A DNA stretch of 10,555 nucleotides, taken from NCBI GenBank assembly GCA_013375385.1, contig JABXJY010000070.1, positions 1-10,555 on the forward strand, read 5' to 3'. This document shows, piece after piece, positions 1 through 7,444 of the stretch. The notes under the pieces were generated by a model, which worked only from the letters and a program-made list of their open reading frames with translations, ran no database searches and had not been told where the DNA came from. The stretch's first letter is position 1. Each line of letters begins with the position of its first letter. Source of the DNA: Desulfobacterales bacterium (GTDB lineage Bacteria; Desulfobacterota; DSM-4660; Desulfatiglandales; B25-G16). Both the position numbers and the translations under genes were made by a program.

Positions 1-1597
1 GTGTGATGATCCAGGAGCCCTGTCCAGTGCCAATGAGGGTGAATCACGCTTTTTTGCCAGACTGGTGGAGATCCCACTGCTTGAGCCGGGAGATTTTCAA
101 GAGGCCAAGGATATGATCAAATGGGCATTTGAGCTCTCAGAAGAGATCAGGAACCTGGTAATGGTTCGCAGCGTAACCCGGATGTCTCATGCCAGTGGAA
201 ACGTAAAGTTCGGTAAGCTTCCTCCCGGCGATGTACGTGCTGTGTTTAAGTGCGATGGTTTCATCCTTGATCCTATGGAGGGTGCGGTCATGAGCTTGCC
301 TGTGAGGTACAAGCATGCTCAACAGCAGGAAAAGATAAAAAAGGCGAGAGCGATCTTTGAGGACTGTCCATTTAATACCTATCATGGCCCTGAGAAACCA
401 GAGTTTTTGATTATTACAAGTAGTGCCTGTAACCTTTACAGCAGAGAGGCTATCGGTATCCTCGGGGTGGAAGATAGGGTAGGTCTACTGAAGTTGGGCA
501 CCACGTGGCCGCTTCCACCTGAGCTCCTCAAGAGGCATCTATCCAGGACAGATAAGATCCTGATAGTGGAAGAGGTGCTACCATTTCTGGAAGAGAACGT
601 TAAGATACTTGCGGCTGAAACGGCGCCTGAAATCGGGATAAAGACATTCCATGGCAAGAATGATGGCACAATCCCTGCGGTGGGAGAGCTGAATCCCGAT
701 CTGGTCGTTGGTGCCCTCGCTCAGATTGTAGGTATTGACTATAAGCCCGTGCCTGATGAGTATACAGAAAAGGCCGAGGGGGTAGCTAGCAGCAGGGCAC
801 CGGCTCGGGAGTTGACCTTCTGTCCAGGATGTCCCCACAGGGCATCGTTCTGGAGTATTCATAATGCACTTCAATTGGATGGGCGGAAGGGTTTTGTCTG
901 TGGTGATATCGGGTGTTATGGCATGGCAACGTTACCATGTGGCTTCAGTACCCTGAAGACCTTACATGCCATGGGCTCCGGGGGTGGTATCGCCAGTGGT
1001 TTCGGAAAGCTGGGAAGGCTCGGTTTTGACCAACCGGTGCTGGCAGCCTGTGGAGATTCCACCTTTTTCCATGCAGCGGTACCAGCCCTCATCAATGCCG
1101 TGCACCATAATTCGGACTTCACCCTGGTGGTACTGGATAATAGTGGTACCGCTATGACAGGATTTCAACCCCATCCAGGCCTGAAAGTAAATGCACTGGG
1201 AGAGGAGGTCACGAGCGTGGATGCTGCAGGGATATGCAGGGCAATGGGTGCCAGGGTTGAGATTAGAGACCCCTTTGATTTAGGGGAAACACAGAACATA
1301 CTTAATGAGCTCATGGATGATAAAGGAGGCGTCAAGGTCCTTATACTGAGACAGATATGTGCCCTCAGTCCTGAAAAAAAGGCCGGGAAGAAGTACGACA
1401 TCACAATTGATGATGAGATATGCCTCGGTGAGAACTGTGGATGCAATAAGGTATGCACGCGTGTATTCCGTTGCCCGGGTCTCGCTTGGGATAAAGACAA
1501 GATGGTCACTAGGGTTGACGATGTCATATGTACAGGCTGTGGTGTCTGTGCGGACATATGTCCTGCAGGGGCTATAGAAAGAAAGGAGGTGGCATAG
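1..1597 (+). CDS. iorA: Indolepyruvate ferredoxin oxidoreductase, alpha subunit (5' truncated by window edge)
   Basis: This is the large subunit of a thiamine-diphosphate 2-oxoacid:ferredoxin oxidoreductase. With IorB it oxidatively decarboxylates arylpyruvates (indolepyruvate, phenylpyruvate) to arylacetyl-CoA and reduces ferredoxin in the cytoplasm. The reading frame is open to the left edge (first full codon at base 2) and begins with the family stretch DDPGALSSANE, so the GTG at 65 is internal. About 531 residues are visible; the family is usually 600-650, so roughly 100 N-terminal residues are missing. The TPP half carries CPGCPH (821-838), GDIGCYG and GDSTFF (1052-1069), with the metal-binding asparagine in DNSG at 1139. 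The C-terminus holds two ferredoxin-like cysteine clusters (1421-1564). The second is canonical (C-x2-C-x2-C-x3-CP); the first has unusual spacing with five cysteines. It ends four bases before iorB. The true substrate could be another 2-oxoacid, but the subunit assignment is firm. Confidence 0.93.
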   Translation, partial: CDDPGALSSANEGESRFFARLVEIPLLEPGDFQEAKDMIKWAFELSEEIRNLVMVRSVTRMSHASGNVKFGKLPPGDVRAVFKCDGFILDPMEGAVMSLPVRYKHAQQQEKIKKARAIFEDCPFNTYHGPEKPEFLIITSSACNLYSREAIGILGVEDRVGLLKLGTTWPLPPELLKRHLSRTDKILIVEEVLPFLEENVKILAAETAPEIGIKTFHGKNDGTIPAVGELNPDLVVGALAQIVGIDYKPVPDEYTEKAEGVASSRAPARELTFCPGCPHRASFWSIHNALQLDGRKGFVCGDIGCYGMATLPCGFSTLKTLHAMGSGGGIASGFGKLGRLGFDQPVLAACGDSTFFHAAVPALINAVHHNSDFTLVVLDNSGTAMTGFQPHPGLKVNALGEEVTSVDAAGICRAMGARVEIRDPFDLGETQNILNELMDDKGGVKVLILRQICALSPEKKAGKKYDITIDDEICLGENCGCNKVCTRVFRCPGLAWDKDKMVTRVDDVICTGCGVCADICPAGAIERKEVA

Positions 1598-1600
1598 GCC

Positions 1601-2254
1601 ATGGCAAGCACGCAATTGGCGCAGGATCCCTATAACATAATCATTACTGGTGTGGGTGGGCAGGGAAATGTCATGGCATCCAGGGTCTTGGCGAATATGC
1701 TGGTGAAGAGAGGATACTATGTCACCATAGGGGAGACCTTTGGTGCATCCCAGAGAGGGGGGTCAGTTATGAGCCACCTCAGGGTCTCGGCCAGGTCCAG
1801 CTGGAGCCCTCAGATACCCAGGGGCAGGGTTGATGTGGTTATAGCCCTGGAGCCTACAGAGGGGATCAGGGTCTTGAAGGACTACGGTAATCCCCAGGTC
1901 ACGATATTGAGCAATACCCGTGCTATCCGTCCAGTAAGTGTTATTGCTGGAGAGCAAGACTACCCTTCGATGGAAGAGATCAGAAGCTCGGCCCAGGAGC
2001 TGGCATCGAGTGCGTGGTTTATTGATGCAACGGATGAGGCAGTAAAACTTGGCAACCCCATTTTGGGGAATATTATTATGCTCGGAGCACTCTCTGGCCT
2101 GGGTGTCCTGCCCCTTGAGAAGGAAGACTTCAAAGAGGCGATCTTAAAAAGCGTACCCCAGGATAAACTGGATGTAAATCTCAAGGCCTATGACATAGGC
2201 AGACAGATGATAAAGGAAAAGGAGGATAGCATCCCGGGGAAGGATAATTCATGA
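1601..2254 (+). CDS. iorB: Indolepyruvate ferredoxin oxidoreductase, beta subunit
   Basis: This is the small partner of IorA, a pyruvate/ketoisovalerate oxidoreductase gamma-type domain. Its 217 residues match the usual length of about 190-220. The N-terminus has the glycine-rich GVGGQGN loop (residues 17-23), and SQRGGSV follows at 50-56; both are hallmarks of this domain and are thought to help bind CoA/TPP at the subunit interface. VIALEPTEG (80-88) is also typical of IorB. No iron-sulfur motif is visible, as expected, because the clusters are in IorA. The ATG at 1601 is preceded by a strong AGGAGGT at 1584-1590 that lies inside the end of iorA, so the two are translated from one message. 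The charged tail after about residue 204 is poorly conserved in such proteins. The family call is secure; the substrate is inferred from the pairing with IorA. Confidence 0.92.
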   Translation: MASTQLAQDPYNIIITGVGGQGNVMASRVLANMLVKRGYYVTIGETFGASQRGGSVMSHLRVSARSSWSPQIPRGRVDVVIALEPTEGIRVLKDYGNPQVTILSNTRAIRPVSVIAGEQDYPSMEEIRSSAQELASSAWFIDATDEAVKLGNPILGNIIMLGALSGLGVLPLEKEDFKEAILKSVPQDKLDVNLKAYDIGRQMIKEKEDSIPGKDNS

Positions 2255-2310
2255 AAATAGCATGAGGGTATGAATAACCCAGCATCAATCCTCACAGAGA
2301 AGGGAAGAAT

Positions 2311-3807
2311 ATGGCTCTTAGAACAGCAAAGCAATATATAAGAAGCCTGAGCGATGGCAGGGTAGTCTATCTCTCGGGTAAGAGAGTGGAAGATGTTACC
2401 AAAAATCCTTACCTGAGGATTGCTGTCGATCTCTGTGCTATGGACTATACATTGATTAACGACCCCCGGTATCGAAGCCTCATGGTGGAGAACGATAGCG
2501 AGGGTGAGCCGAGCAGCTTTGTGTTCATGCCGGAGAGGAGCGCTGAGGACCTTTTGAGGCGAAGGGAAATCATACAACTCGGCGCCAGGGTCGCCTATGG
2601 TAAGGGTACACCGGCTAAATTCACGGGTATCGATGGCCTCAATACGGTAACTGTTGTGTGCAGGAGGATGGACAAGAAGCTAGGCACCAGTTACTCAGGG
2701 CACGTTGAAGACTTTCGCAGACACTTACAAAAAAGTGATGCTGCCGTTGCCTTGGCCATGACAGATGTGAAAGGAGACAGGAGTCTTCGCCCTTCACAGC
2801 AGCAGACCCATAAGGACTATTACCTGAGGATAGTAGATGAGGGCAGTGATGGAATCGTGGTGAGGGGTGCCAAGGCACACATAAGCTTGGCAGCAGTGGC
2901 GAATGAGATGATAGTCCTGCCCACCCGGGCTATGCGCGAAGATGACAAGGACTACGCCGTGGCCTTTGCAATCCCACCGAATACCAAGGGCATTACCATG
3001 ATATGTCCCGAACCAGACATTAAGGAGGTAGGAGATTTCTTTGAGAACCCGATTTGCGCAAGTGTGTATGTGAGCGACTGTCTTGTTGTCTTTGATGATG
3101 TCTTTATTCCCCATGAAAGGATATTCATGAAGGGTGAGTGGCAGTTTTCAGGTGATATGGCGTATACCTTCGGCAATTTCCATCGCCTCAGTGCCGATGC
3201 CTACAAATCAATTGAGCTCGAATTCCTTGTAGGTGCGGCAGCCTTGATGGCTGAATACAATGGCCTGGAAAAAGCCCCTCACATCCAGGACAAGCTTACC
3301 TGGCTCGCCATGTATGTTGAGGGGACAGAGGTCTTGGGCAGAGCTGCCTGTGAGCATTGTGTAGGAGAACCCGGTACGGATCTGGTTTACCCTCACCCGA
3401 TATACTCAAATATCTCGAAGTTCTTCTTTGCCGATAACTACCATCAGGCAGTCAAGTATCTTCAGGATATAGCCGGCGGCATTGTGGCCACTGCTCCCTC
3501 ATCAAAAGATTTCTTAAATCCTGAGACCCGGCCACTGATAGAGAAGTACCTCGGGGGAAAAGACGGCATTCCTGCTGAGCATAGGCTCAGGCTCGTAAAA
3601 CTCATAAAAGATTTAACCTCTTCATATGAAGGAGTTCTCACCCTTCACGCCGAAGGCTCTCTCGCTGCCCAGAGGCTTTCTATCCATGCCTTAGCCGATT
3701 TTGACCGGTATAAGGCAGCGGCCAAGAGGGCGGCCAGAATTCAGGATGGGACAGAGCATCCCATCTATAGTCAATTGCCGGATTTCCCACCAAGAACCTT
3801 GGCTTGA
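2311..3807 (+). CDS. 4-hydroxybutyryl-CoA dehydratase / 4-hydroxyphenylacetate 3-hydroxylase (AbfD/HpaB) family flavoprotein, Fe-S cysteines missing
   Basis: This 498-residue protein has the length and architecture of the AbfD/HpaB family, which has an acyl-CoA-dehydrogenase-like fold with FAD. Family landmarks are TGIDGLN (105-111), VVRGAKAH (183-190), FDDVFIPHERIF (261-272), FGNFHRLS (287-294) and LHAEGSLAAQR (445-455). In Clostridium aminobutyricum AbfD the [4Fe-4S] cluster is held by C99, C103, H292 and C299. Aligned by eye through GxD and HRxS, the equivalents here are T100, F104, H291 and Y298: the histidine is kept and all three cysteines are gone. K299 matches AbfD K300. It is therefore probably not a classical cluster-dependent dehydratase. 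It may be a flavin-only isomerase or dehydratase acting on a CoA ester, or a flavin-dependent aromatic hydroxylase, although the latter needs O2 and its neighbours look anaerobic. It starts at ATG 2311 after AGAAGGGAAG, 56 bases downstream of iorB and 47 upstream of the ligase. Confidence 0.82.
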   Translation: MALRTAKQYIRSLSDGRVVYLSGKRVEDVTKNPYLRIAVDLCAMDYTLINDPRYRSLMVENDSEGEPSSFVFMPERSAEDLLRRREIIQLGARVAYGKGTPAKFTGIDGLNTVTVVCRRMDKKLGTSYSGHVEDFRRHLQKSDAAVALAMTDVKGDRSLRPSQQQTHKDYYLRIVDEGSDGIVVRGAKAHISLAAVANEMIVLPTRAMREDDKDYAVAFAIPPNTKGITMICPEPDIKEVGDFFENPICASVYVSDCLVVFDDVFIPHERIFMKGEWQFSGDMAYTFGNFHRLSADAYKSIELEFLVGAAALMAEYNGLEKAPHIQDKLTWLAMYVEGTEVLGRAACEHCVGEPGTDLVYPHPIYSNISKFFFADNYHQAVKYLQDIAGGIVATAPSSKDFLNPETRPLIEKYLGGKDGIPAEHRLRLVKLIKDLTSSYEGVLTLHAEGSLAAQRLSIHALADFDRYKAAAKRAARIQDGTEHPIYSQLPDFPPRTLA

Positions 3808-3854
3808 AACTATTGGGCAGATATTTGATCATACTGACGTAAAGAGGTTGTTTT

Positions 3855-5603
3855 ATGGACAGCAGGGGTAAGAAAAAAGAAAACGAAGCTACCTATTTAG
3901 AGAAGCCTTGGCTTAAATTCTATCCTGAAGGACTCGATCCCGAAGTTGACATTCCCACTGTATCCTTAGTGCAACTTTTTGATGAGGCAGTTGAAAAATG
4001 GAAGAACAAGACTGCCATCGTGTTTTATGGCAAGAAAATGGATTATGTGGAGTTAAGGGATAAGGTTGAGAGATTCGCCACTGCCCTCTATGAGTTAGGT
4101 GTGAGGAAGGGGGATCGGGTTGCCCTCTATATGCTGAATTGTCCCCAGTTCATTATTTCCTATTTTGGTGCTCTTAAGGTAGGGGCTGTGTTAACAACCA
4201 TCAGTCCTGTGTACGTTACCTCGGAGGTCAAGCACCAGCTTGAAGATAGCGGGGCTGAGACTATTATTTGTCAGGATATACTCTATGAGTTCGTTAAGAA
4301 GACGAATTTTAAATTAAAAACGGTTATTCTCACTCGTATTGATGAATATCTGCCTCCCCTCAAGAAGTTATTTGGAAAAACCATACTGAGAAATATTTAC
4401 CAAAAAATGGAGATCCCGATTGTTGAAATTGATGAACGGGAGGATGCGTACTGGTTTCAGGATTTGATAAAGAAAACTCAACCAACGCCGCCTCAGATAA
4501 CGTTTGATCCGAAGGAAGATCTGGCCGTATTACCTTACACGGGAGGGACCACAGGACTGCCCAAAGGCGTCATGCTTACCCATTACAATCTGATTGCGAA
4601 TGCGGCAATAAACCAGGCCTTTTGGTCTTTCAGCTTTGAGGCTGGCAAGAATCTTGAAGAGGGCAAAGAGGTTATGGTGGCTTATCTGCCCTTCTACCAC
4701 ATCTTTGGCCAGGTTACCGTTATGATCACGGGTCTCATTCGTGGTTACAGGCTTATCATATTTACCACTCCCGATCTTGACGACATTATTCGTAGCGTTG
4801 GAAAAGATGGGGTAACATTTTTTTTGGGCGTGCCAAGCCTCTATGAACTTCTTAATGATCATGAAAAGACGGATCGAGTTGACTGGAGGCGTTTGAAATT
4901 TGTCTTCTCTGGTGCAGACTCGCTCCTTGAAGATACAGCCCAAAGTTGGGAAAGGCGGGTAGGGACCGAAATATATGAAGGCTTGGGGTTAAGCGAGACA
5001 TCTTCAGGACTTAATACAACCCCCCTTGGAAGGCGGAAGATTGGCTCATTCGGAATCCCCTTACCGAACACAAATGCAGCCCTTATTCATCCGGAAACAG
5101 AGGAATTTGTCCCTCTTGGGGAGATAGGTGAGTTGGTGGTGAAAGGACCACATGTAACGAGAGGTTACTGGAGGAACCCGGAGGAAACAGAGAAAGCCTT
5201 TATAGAAATAGGAGGAGAAAAATGGCTTAAAACAGGTGACCTAGCGCGGATGGACGAGGAGGGTTATTTTTATTTCTACGACAGAAAGAGGGATTTAATT
5301 AAATATAAGGGCTATTCAGTCTTTGCTCGAGAGGTTGAGGAGGTTCTAAGATCCCATCCAAAGATCATGGAAGCAGCAGTTATTGGGGTTCCTGATCCCA
5401 AGGTGGGTGCCAATATCAAAGCAGTGGTTGTGCTCGAGGCCGACGCGAGAGGAAAATTATCAGAGGAGATAATTACCAATTACTGTAAGGAAAGATTGGC
5501 CCACTATAAGGTACCGAGAATTGTGGAGTTTAGGGGAGAAATCCCAAAAACTGATGTCGGCAAGGTTTCACGAAGGGAATTGAGGGAGGATATAGAGGCT
5601 TAA
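3855..5603 (+). CDS. AMP-forming acyl/aryl-CoA ligase (ANL superfamily)
   Basis: This cytoplasmic enzyme activates a carboxylic acid with ATP to an acyl-AMP and then a CoA thioester. The 582-residue protein has the full ANL motif set. The P-loop-like A3 motif YTGGTTGLPKG is at 228-238, YEGLGLSE (A5) at 374-381 and TGD (A7) at 460-462. The hinge and CoA-binding stretch YDRKRDLIKYKGY lies at 475-487, and the catalytic lysine is K570 in GKVSRREL. Nothing essential is missing. Overall it resembles the long-chain-fatty-acid / 4-coumarate CoA ligase branch, whose substrate cannot be read from motifs. Given IorAB and a Liv-type importer nearby, an aromatic or branched carboxylate is my inference. 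The ATG at 3855 has AGAGG at 3843-3847. Its stop is one base from the livG start, which suggests translational coupling and a shared substrate with the transporter. Confidence 0.9.
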   Translation: MDSRGKKKENEATYLEKPWLKFYPEGLDPEVDIPTVSLVQLFDEAVEKWKNKTAIVFYGKKMDYVELRDKVERFATALYELGVRKGDRVALYMLNCPQFIISYFGALKVGAVLTTISPVYVTSEVKHQLEDSGAETIICQDILYEFVKKTNFKLKTVILTRIDEYLPPLKKLFGKTILRNIYQKMEIPIVEIDEREDAYWFQDLIKKTQPTPPQITFDPKEDLAVLPYTGGTTGLPKGVMLTHYNLIANAAINQAFWSFSFEAGKNLEEGKEVMVAYLPFYHIFGQVTVMITGLIRGYRLIIFTTPDLDDIIRSVGKDGVTFFLGVPSLYELLNDHEKTDRVDWRRLKFVFSGADSLLEDTAQSWERRVGTEIYEGLGLSETSSGLNTTPLGRRKIGSFGIPLPNTNAALIHPETEEFVPLGEIGELVVKGPHVTRGYWRNPEETEKAFIEIGGEKWLKTGDLARMDEEGYFYFYDRKRDLIKYKGYSVFAREVEEVLRSHPKIMEAAVIGVPDPKVGANIKAVVVLEADARGKLSEEIITNYCKERLAHYKVPRIVEFRGEIPKTDVGKVSRRELREDIEA

Positions 5604-5604
5604 T

Positions 5605-6366
5605 ATGGCCCCTTTCTTGAAAGTTGAAGGTCTCACAAAAAAATTTGGGGGACTTACTGCGGTAAACACGGTGAGTTTTCAGATGAAGAGAGATGAGATT
5701 GTGGGTCTCATCGGGCCAAATGGCTCGGGGAAAACCACGCTCATACGGCTCATAACGGGTGCGTTAAAGTCCGATGCGGGAACCGTCACATTTCGAGGAG
5801 AAGATATTACCGGGCAATCGTCCTGGGGGACTGTTAAAAAAGGAATCGTGGCAACACATCAGGTTGTAAGACCATTCCGGGGCCTGCCTATCATTGCAAA
5901 TGTTATGATAGGGTGCATCGGTGCAGGGAGGGTAAAAAGAGGAGAGTGGGTAAAGAGAATAGAGGCCAAGGCCCAGGATGCACTGGAGTTCTGTGGAATT
6001 GCCCATCTGGCAAAGGAGAGGGCCTCGATCCTCTCTCACGGTGATTTAACCCGGCTGGAGATAGCTCGCGCCCTCGCCACCGAACCGGAGCTACTCATGC
6101 TCGATGAACCCTTTGGGGGATTAAATCCCCACGAAACCGAGCTTATGGCAAAATCAATAAAAAGGTTACACAAAGGTGGGAGGTTTGGTCGATTACATAG
6201 TGAGGGGCCAAGTATGCTTATCATAGAACATAAACTGGCAGATCTCATGAAGATAGTCGACAGGATGATTGTCCTTAACTATGGTGAAATCCTTGCGATA
6301 GGTACCCCCCATGAAATAGCTAACGATGAGAAGGTGATTGTAGCCTATATAGGCGGAGAAATGTAG
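5605..6366 (+). CDS. livG: Branched-chain amino acid / organic acid ABC transporter ATP-binding protein LivG
   Basis: This is one of two ATPases of a HAAT-family (Liv-type) importer, on the cytoplasmic face of the LivHM permease. The 253 residues show Walker A GPNGSGKT (37-44), the Q-loop glutamine at Q86 (THQ), signature LSHGD (143-147), Walker B LLMLDEP (163-169) and H-loop histidine H209 in IIEH. The GGLNPHE D-loop and the opening KKFGGLTAV are LivG hallmarks that separate it from LivF. The signature departs from the general LSGGQ, but LivG proteins commonly vary here. ATG 5605 has AGAGG at 5594-5598, inside the 3' end of the ligase gene. It is followed almost directly by livF. The transported solute cannot be told from the ATPase. 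Confidence 0.93.
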   Translation: MAPFLKVEGLTKKFGGLTAVNTVSFQMKRDEIVGLIGPNGSGKTTLIRLITGALKSDAGTVTFRGEDITGQSSWGTVKKGIVATHQVVRPFRGLPIIANVMIGCIGAGRVKRGEWVKRIEAKAQDALEFCGIAHLAKERASILSHGDLTRLEIARALATEPELLMLDEPFGGLNPHETELMAKSIKRLHKGGRFGRLHSEGPSMLIIEHKLADLMKIVDRMIVLNYGEILAIGTPHEIANDEKVIVAYIGGEM

Positions 6367-6370
6367 GAGG
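6365..6370 (+). promoter_or_regulatory. Ribosome binding site deciding the livF start
   Basis: AGGAGG overlaps the livG stop codon (6364-6366). Three in-frame TTG codons follow at 6371, 6374 and 6380. Spacing from this site is 0, 3 and 9 bases respectively, so only the TTG at 6380 is well placed. It gives the protein start MLLEVKEIT, as is typical of LivF. Confidence 0.6.
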
Positions 6371-6379
6371 TTGTTGAAA

Positions 6380-7135
6380 TTGCTCCTTGAGGTAAAAGAG
6401 ATCACTGTTGCGTATGATACAGCATTGGTGTTAGATGGCGTGAGTTTAGGGATTGATAAAGGGGAATTCGTCAGTATTGTTGGCGCCAACGGGGCCGGGA
6501 AAACGACTTTGCTTCGTACCATATGTGGCCTTATGCACTGGGAAAAAGAAATGATGAGGGGGATGAGGAAGGAAATCTCAAATATTATCATAGAGGGTGA
6601 TATATTCTTCAATGGGGAAAACATAAGCAAGGTTCCGGCTGCTAAAAGGGCCGAAAGGGGCTTAATCCTTTGCCCCGAGGGAGGGAGGCCCTATCGTGAG
6701 TTGACCGTCATCGATAATTTGAAAACCGGTGCCTTTCTCATCAAAGAAAAACGAAAAGTAAGGCAACTCTTAGAGGAGGTTTACGGGCTATTTCCTGTGC
6801 TCAAGGAAAGAAAGAGACAGACATCGGGCACCTTGTCTGGTGGAGAGCGAACCATGCTCGCCATTGGAAGGGCACTCATGTCCAATCCAACGATTTTATT
6901 GATTGATGAGCCTTCCCTTGGATTGGCCCCCAAACTCAAAGGTGAGGTCTTCAAGCGAATAGAGGCTATTTTCGGGACAGGGATTACGGTCCTTTTAGTG
7001 GAGCAGGATGTTAACAGGGCCCTGAACTTGGCGAGCAGAAATTATGTACTTTCTCAAGGCAGGGTAGTCTTTGAAGGGACCTCCGATGAATTGCGTGGTG
7101 AAGAGAAGATAAAAAAAGCATATCTGGGTTTATGA
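6380..7135 (+). CDS. livF: Branched-chain amino acid / organic acid ABC transporter ATP-binding protein LivF
   Basis: This is the second ATPase of the Liv-type importer. From the preferred TTG start it is 251 residues; the frame is open to TTG 6371, which would add three. Walker A is GANGAGKT (35-42), the signature LSGGE is at 152-156 and Walker B LLIDEP at 173-178. The H-loop position carries glutamine (Q209, LLVEQD), which is normal for LivF. SLGLAPKL after Walker B is also LivF-like. Between Walker A and the PEGG Q-loop region lies a charged segment, about residues 53-72 (HWEKEMMRGMRKEIS and following). It makes this stretch about 15 residues longer than in E. coli LivF as I recall that sequence. 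The gene ends the upstream co-directional run; the 321-base gap that follows separates it from the rest of the transporter. Confidence 0.92.
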   Translation: MLLEVKEITVAYDTALVLDGVSLGIDKGEFVSIVGANGAGKTTLLRTICGLMHWEKEMMRGMRKEISNIIIEGDIFFNGENISKVPAAKRAERGLILCPEGGRPYRELTVIDNLKTGAFLIKEKRKVRQLLEEVYGLFPVLKERKRQTSGTLSGGERTMLAIGRALMSNPTILLIDEPSLGLAPKLKGEVFKRIEAIFGTGITVLLVEQDVNRALNLASRNYVLSQGRVVFEGTSDELRGEEKIKKAYLGL

Positions 7136-7166
7136 TCTTCATCGAGTTCTGATAATAATTTTCATT

Positions 7167-7299
7167 AGTTATAATGAATGACATAATAAAGTCGTCATTG
7201 CGAGGAGCCCAGCGACGCGGCAATCCCATGAGATTGCTGCGCTTCGCCCGCAATGACAGCCTATTGAATGTCTACTTATTTAGGTCATTCACTATAATT
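7167..7299. repeat. Nested inverted-repeat element with a dispersed 'GTCATTGCGAGG' palindrome at its core
   Basis: The core spans 7194-7257 and is bounded by perfect 9-base arms, GTCATTGCG (7194-7202) and CGCAATGAC (7249-7257). Inside it, CGGCAATC (7218-7225) and GATTGCTG (7232-7239) form a second stem around a 6-base loop. Outside the core, AGTTATAATGAATGAC (7167-7182) and GTCATTCACTATAATT (7284-7299) are a further inverted pair, complementary at 14 of 16 positions, or 15 of 16 with a G-U pair. The core resembles the palindromic intergenic repeats scattered through many deltaproteobacterial and other genomes; that is recognition from memory, not a search. Having only one copy in the window, I cannot show dispersal. 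It could be a miniature mobile element, or an RNA hairpin that insulates or stabilises transcripts. Confidence 0.75.
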
Positions 7300-7421
7300 G
7301 GGTACTCAGTGGTGCGTAACGTTTAATGTGCAATATTTACCCTACTGCGTAATTTTAGTGAACATATTGTGGTTTTGTCGAATTGAGCGCTAGTACATCT
7401 AGAGAACAAATCCACAGATGA

Positions 7422-7444
7422 CCTTGTAGGGTTAACCTAAAAGG
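7422..7444 (+). promoter_or_regulatory. Small hairpin touching the Shine-Dalgarno of the binding-protein gene
   Basis: CCTTGTAGG (7422-7430) and CCTAAAAGG (7436-7444) can pair at 8 of 9 positions around the loop GTTAA. The right arm includes the first GG of the purine-rich ribosome site GGAGGGAGGG (7443-7452), leaving the second half free. It may modulate translation, or be an operator-like dyad, or be chance. Confidence 0.3.

Noticed and set aside
65..67. GTG at 65 as the start of iorA
   Set aside because: The frame is open to the left edge, and the upstream codons give DDPGALSSANE, conserved inside the protein family, so the gene begins outside the window.
1165..1615. Two long minus-strand open frames under the 3' end of iorA
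   Set aside because: They lie antisense to a well-supported gene with conserved Fe-S and TPP motifs, and their translations show no recognisable domain.
2255..2310. Possible terminator between iorB and the AbfD/HpaB-like gene (GGGT…ACCC)
   Set aside because: The stem is only about four base pairs and has no T-run after it.
7011..7253. Open frame on the minus strand covering the end of livF and the palindromic repeat
   Set aside because: Much of its 'protein' (such as GLPRRWAPRNDD) is simply the translated dispersed repeat, a common false prediction; the rest overlaps livF antisense.
7293..7298. TATAAT as a -10 box for the receptor gene
   Set aside because: No matching -35 element is found 16-18 bases upstream, and a mirror copy in the left arm of the repeat explains the motif as part of the inverted pair.
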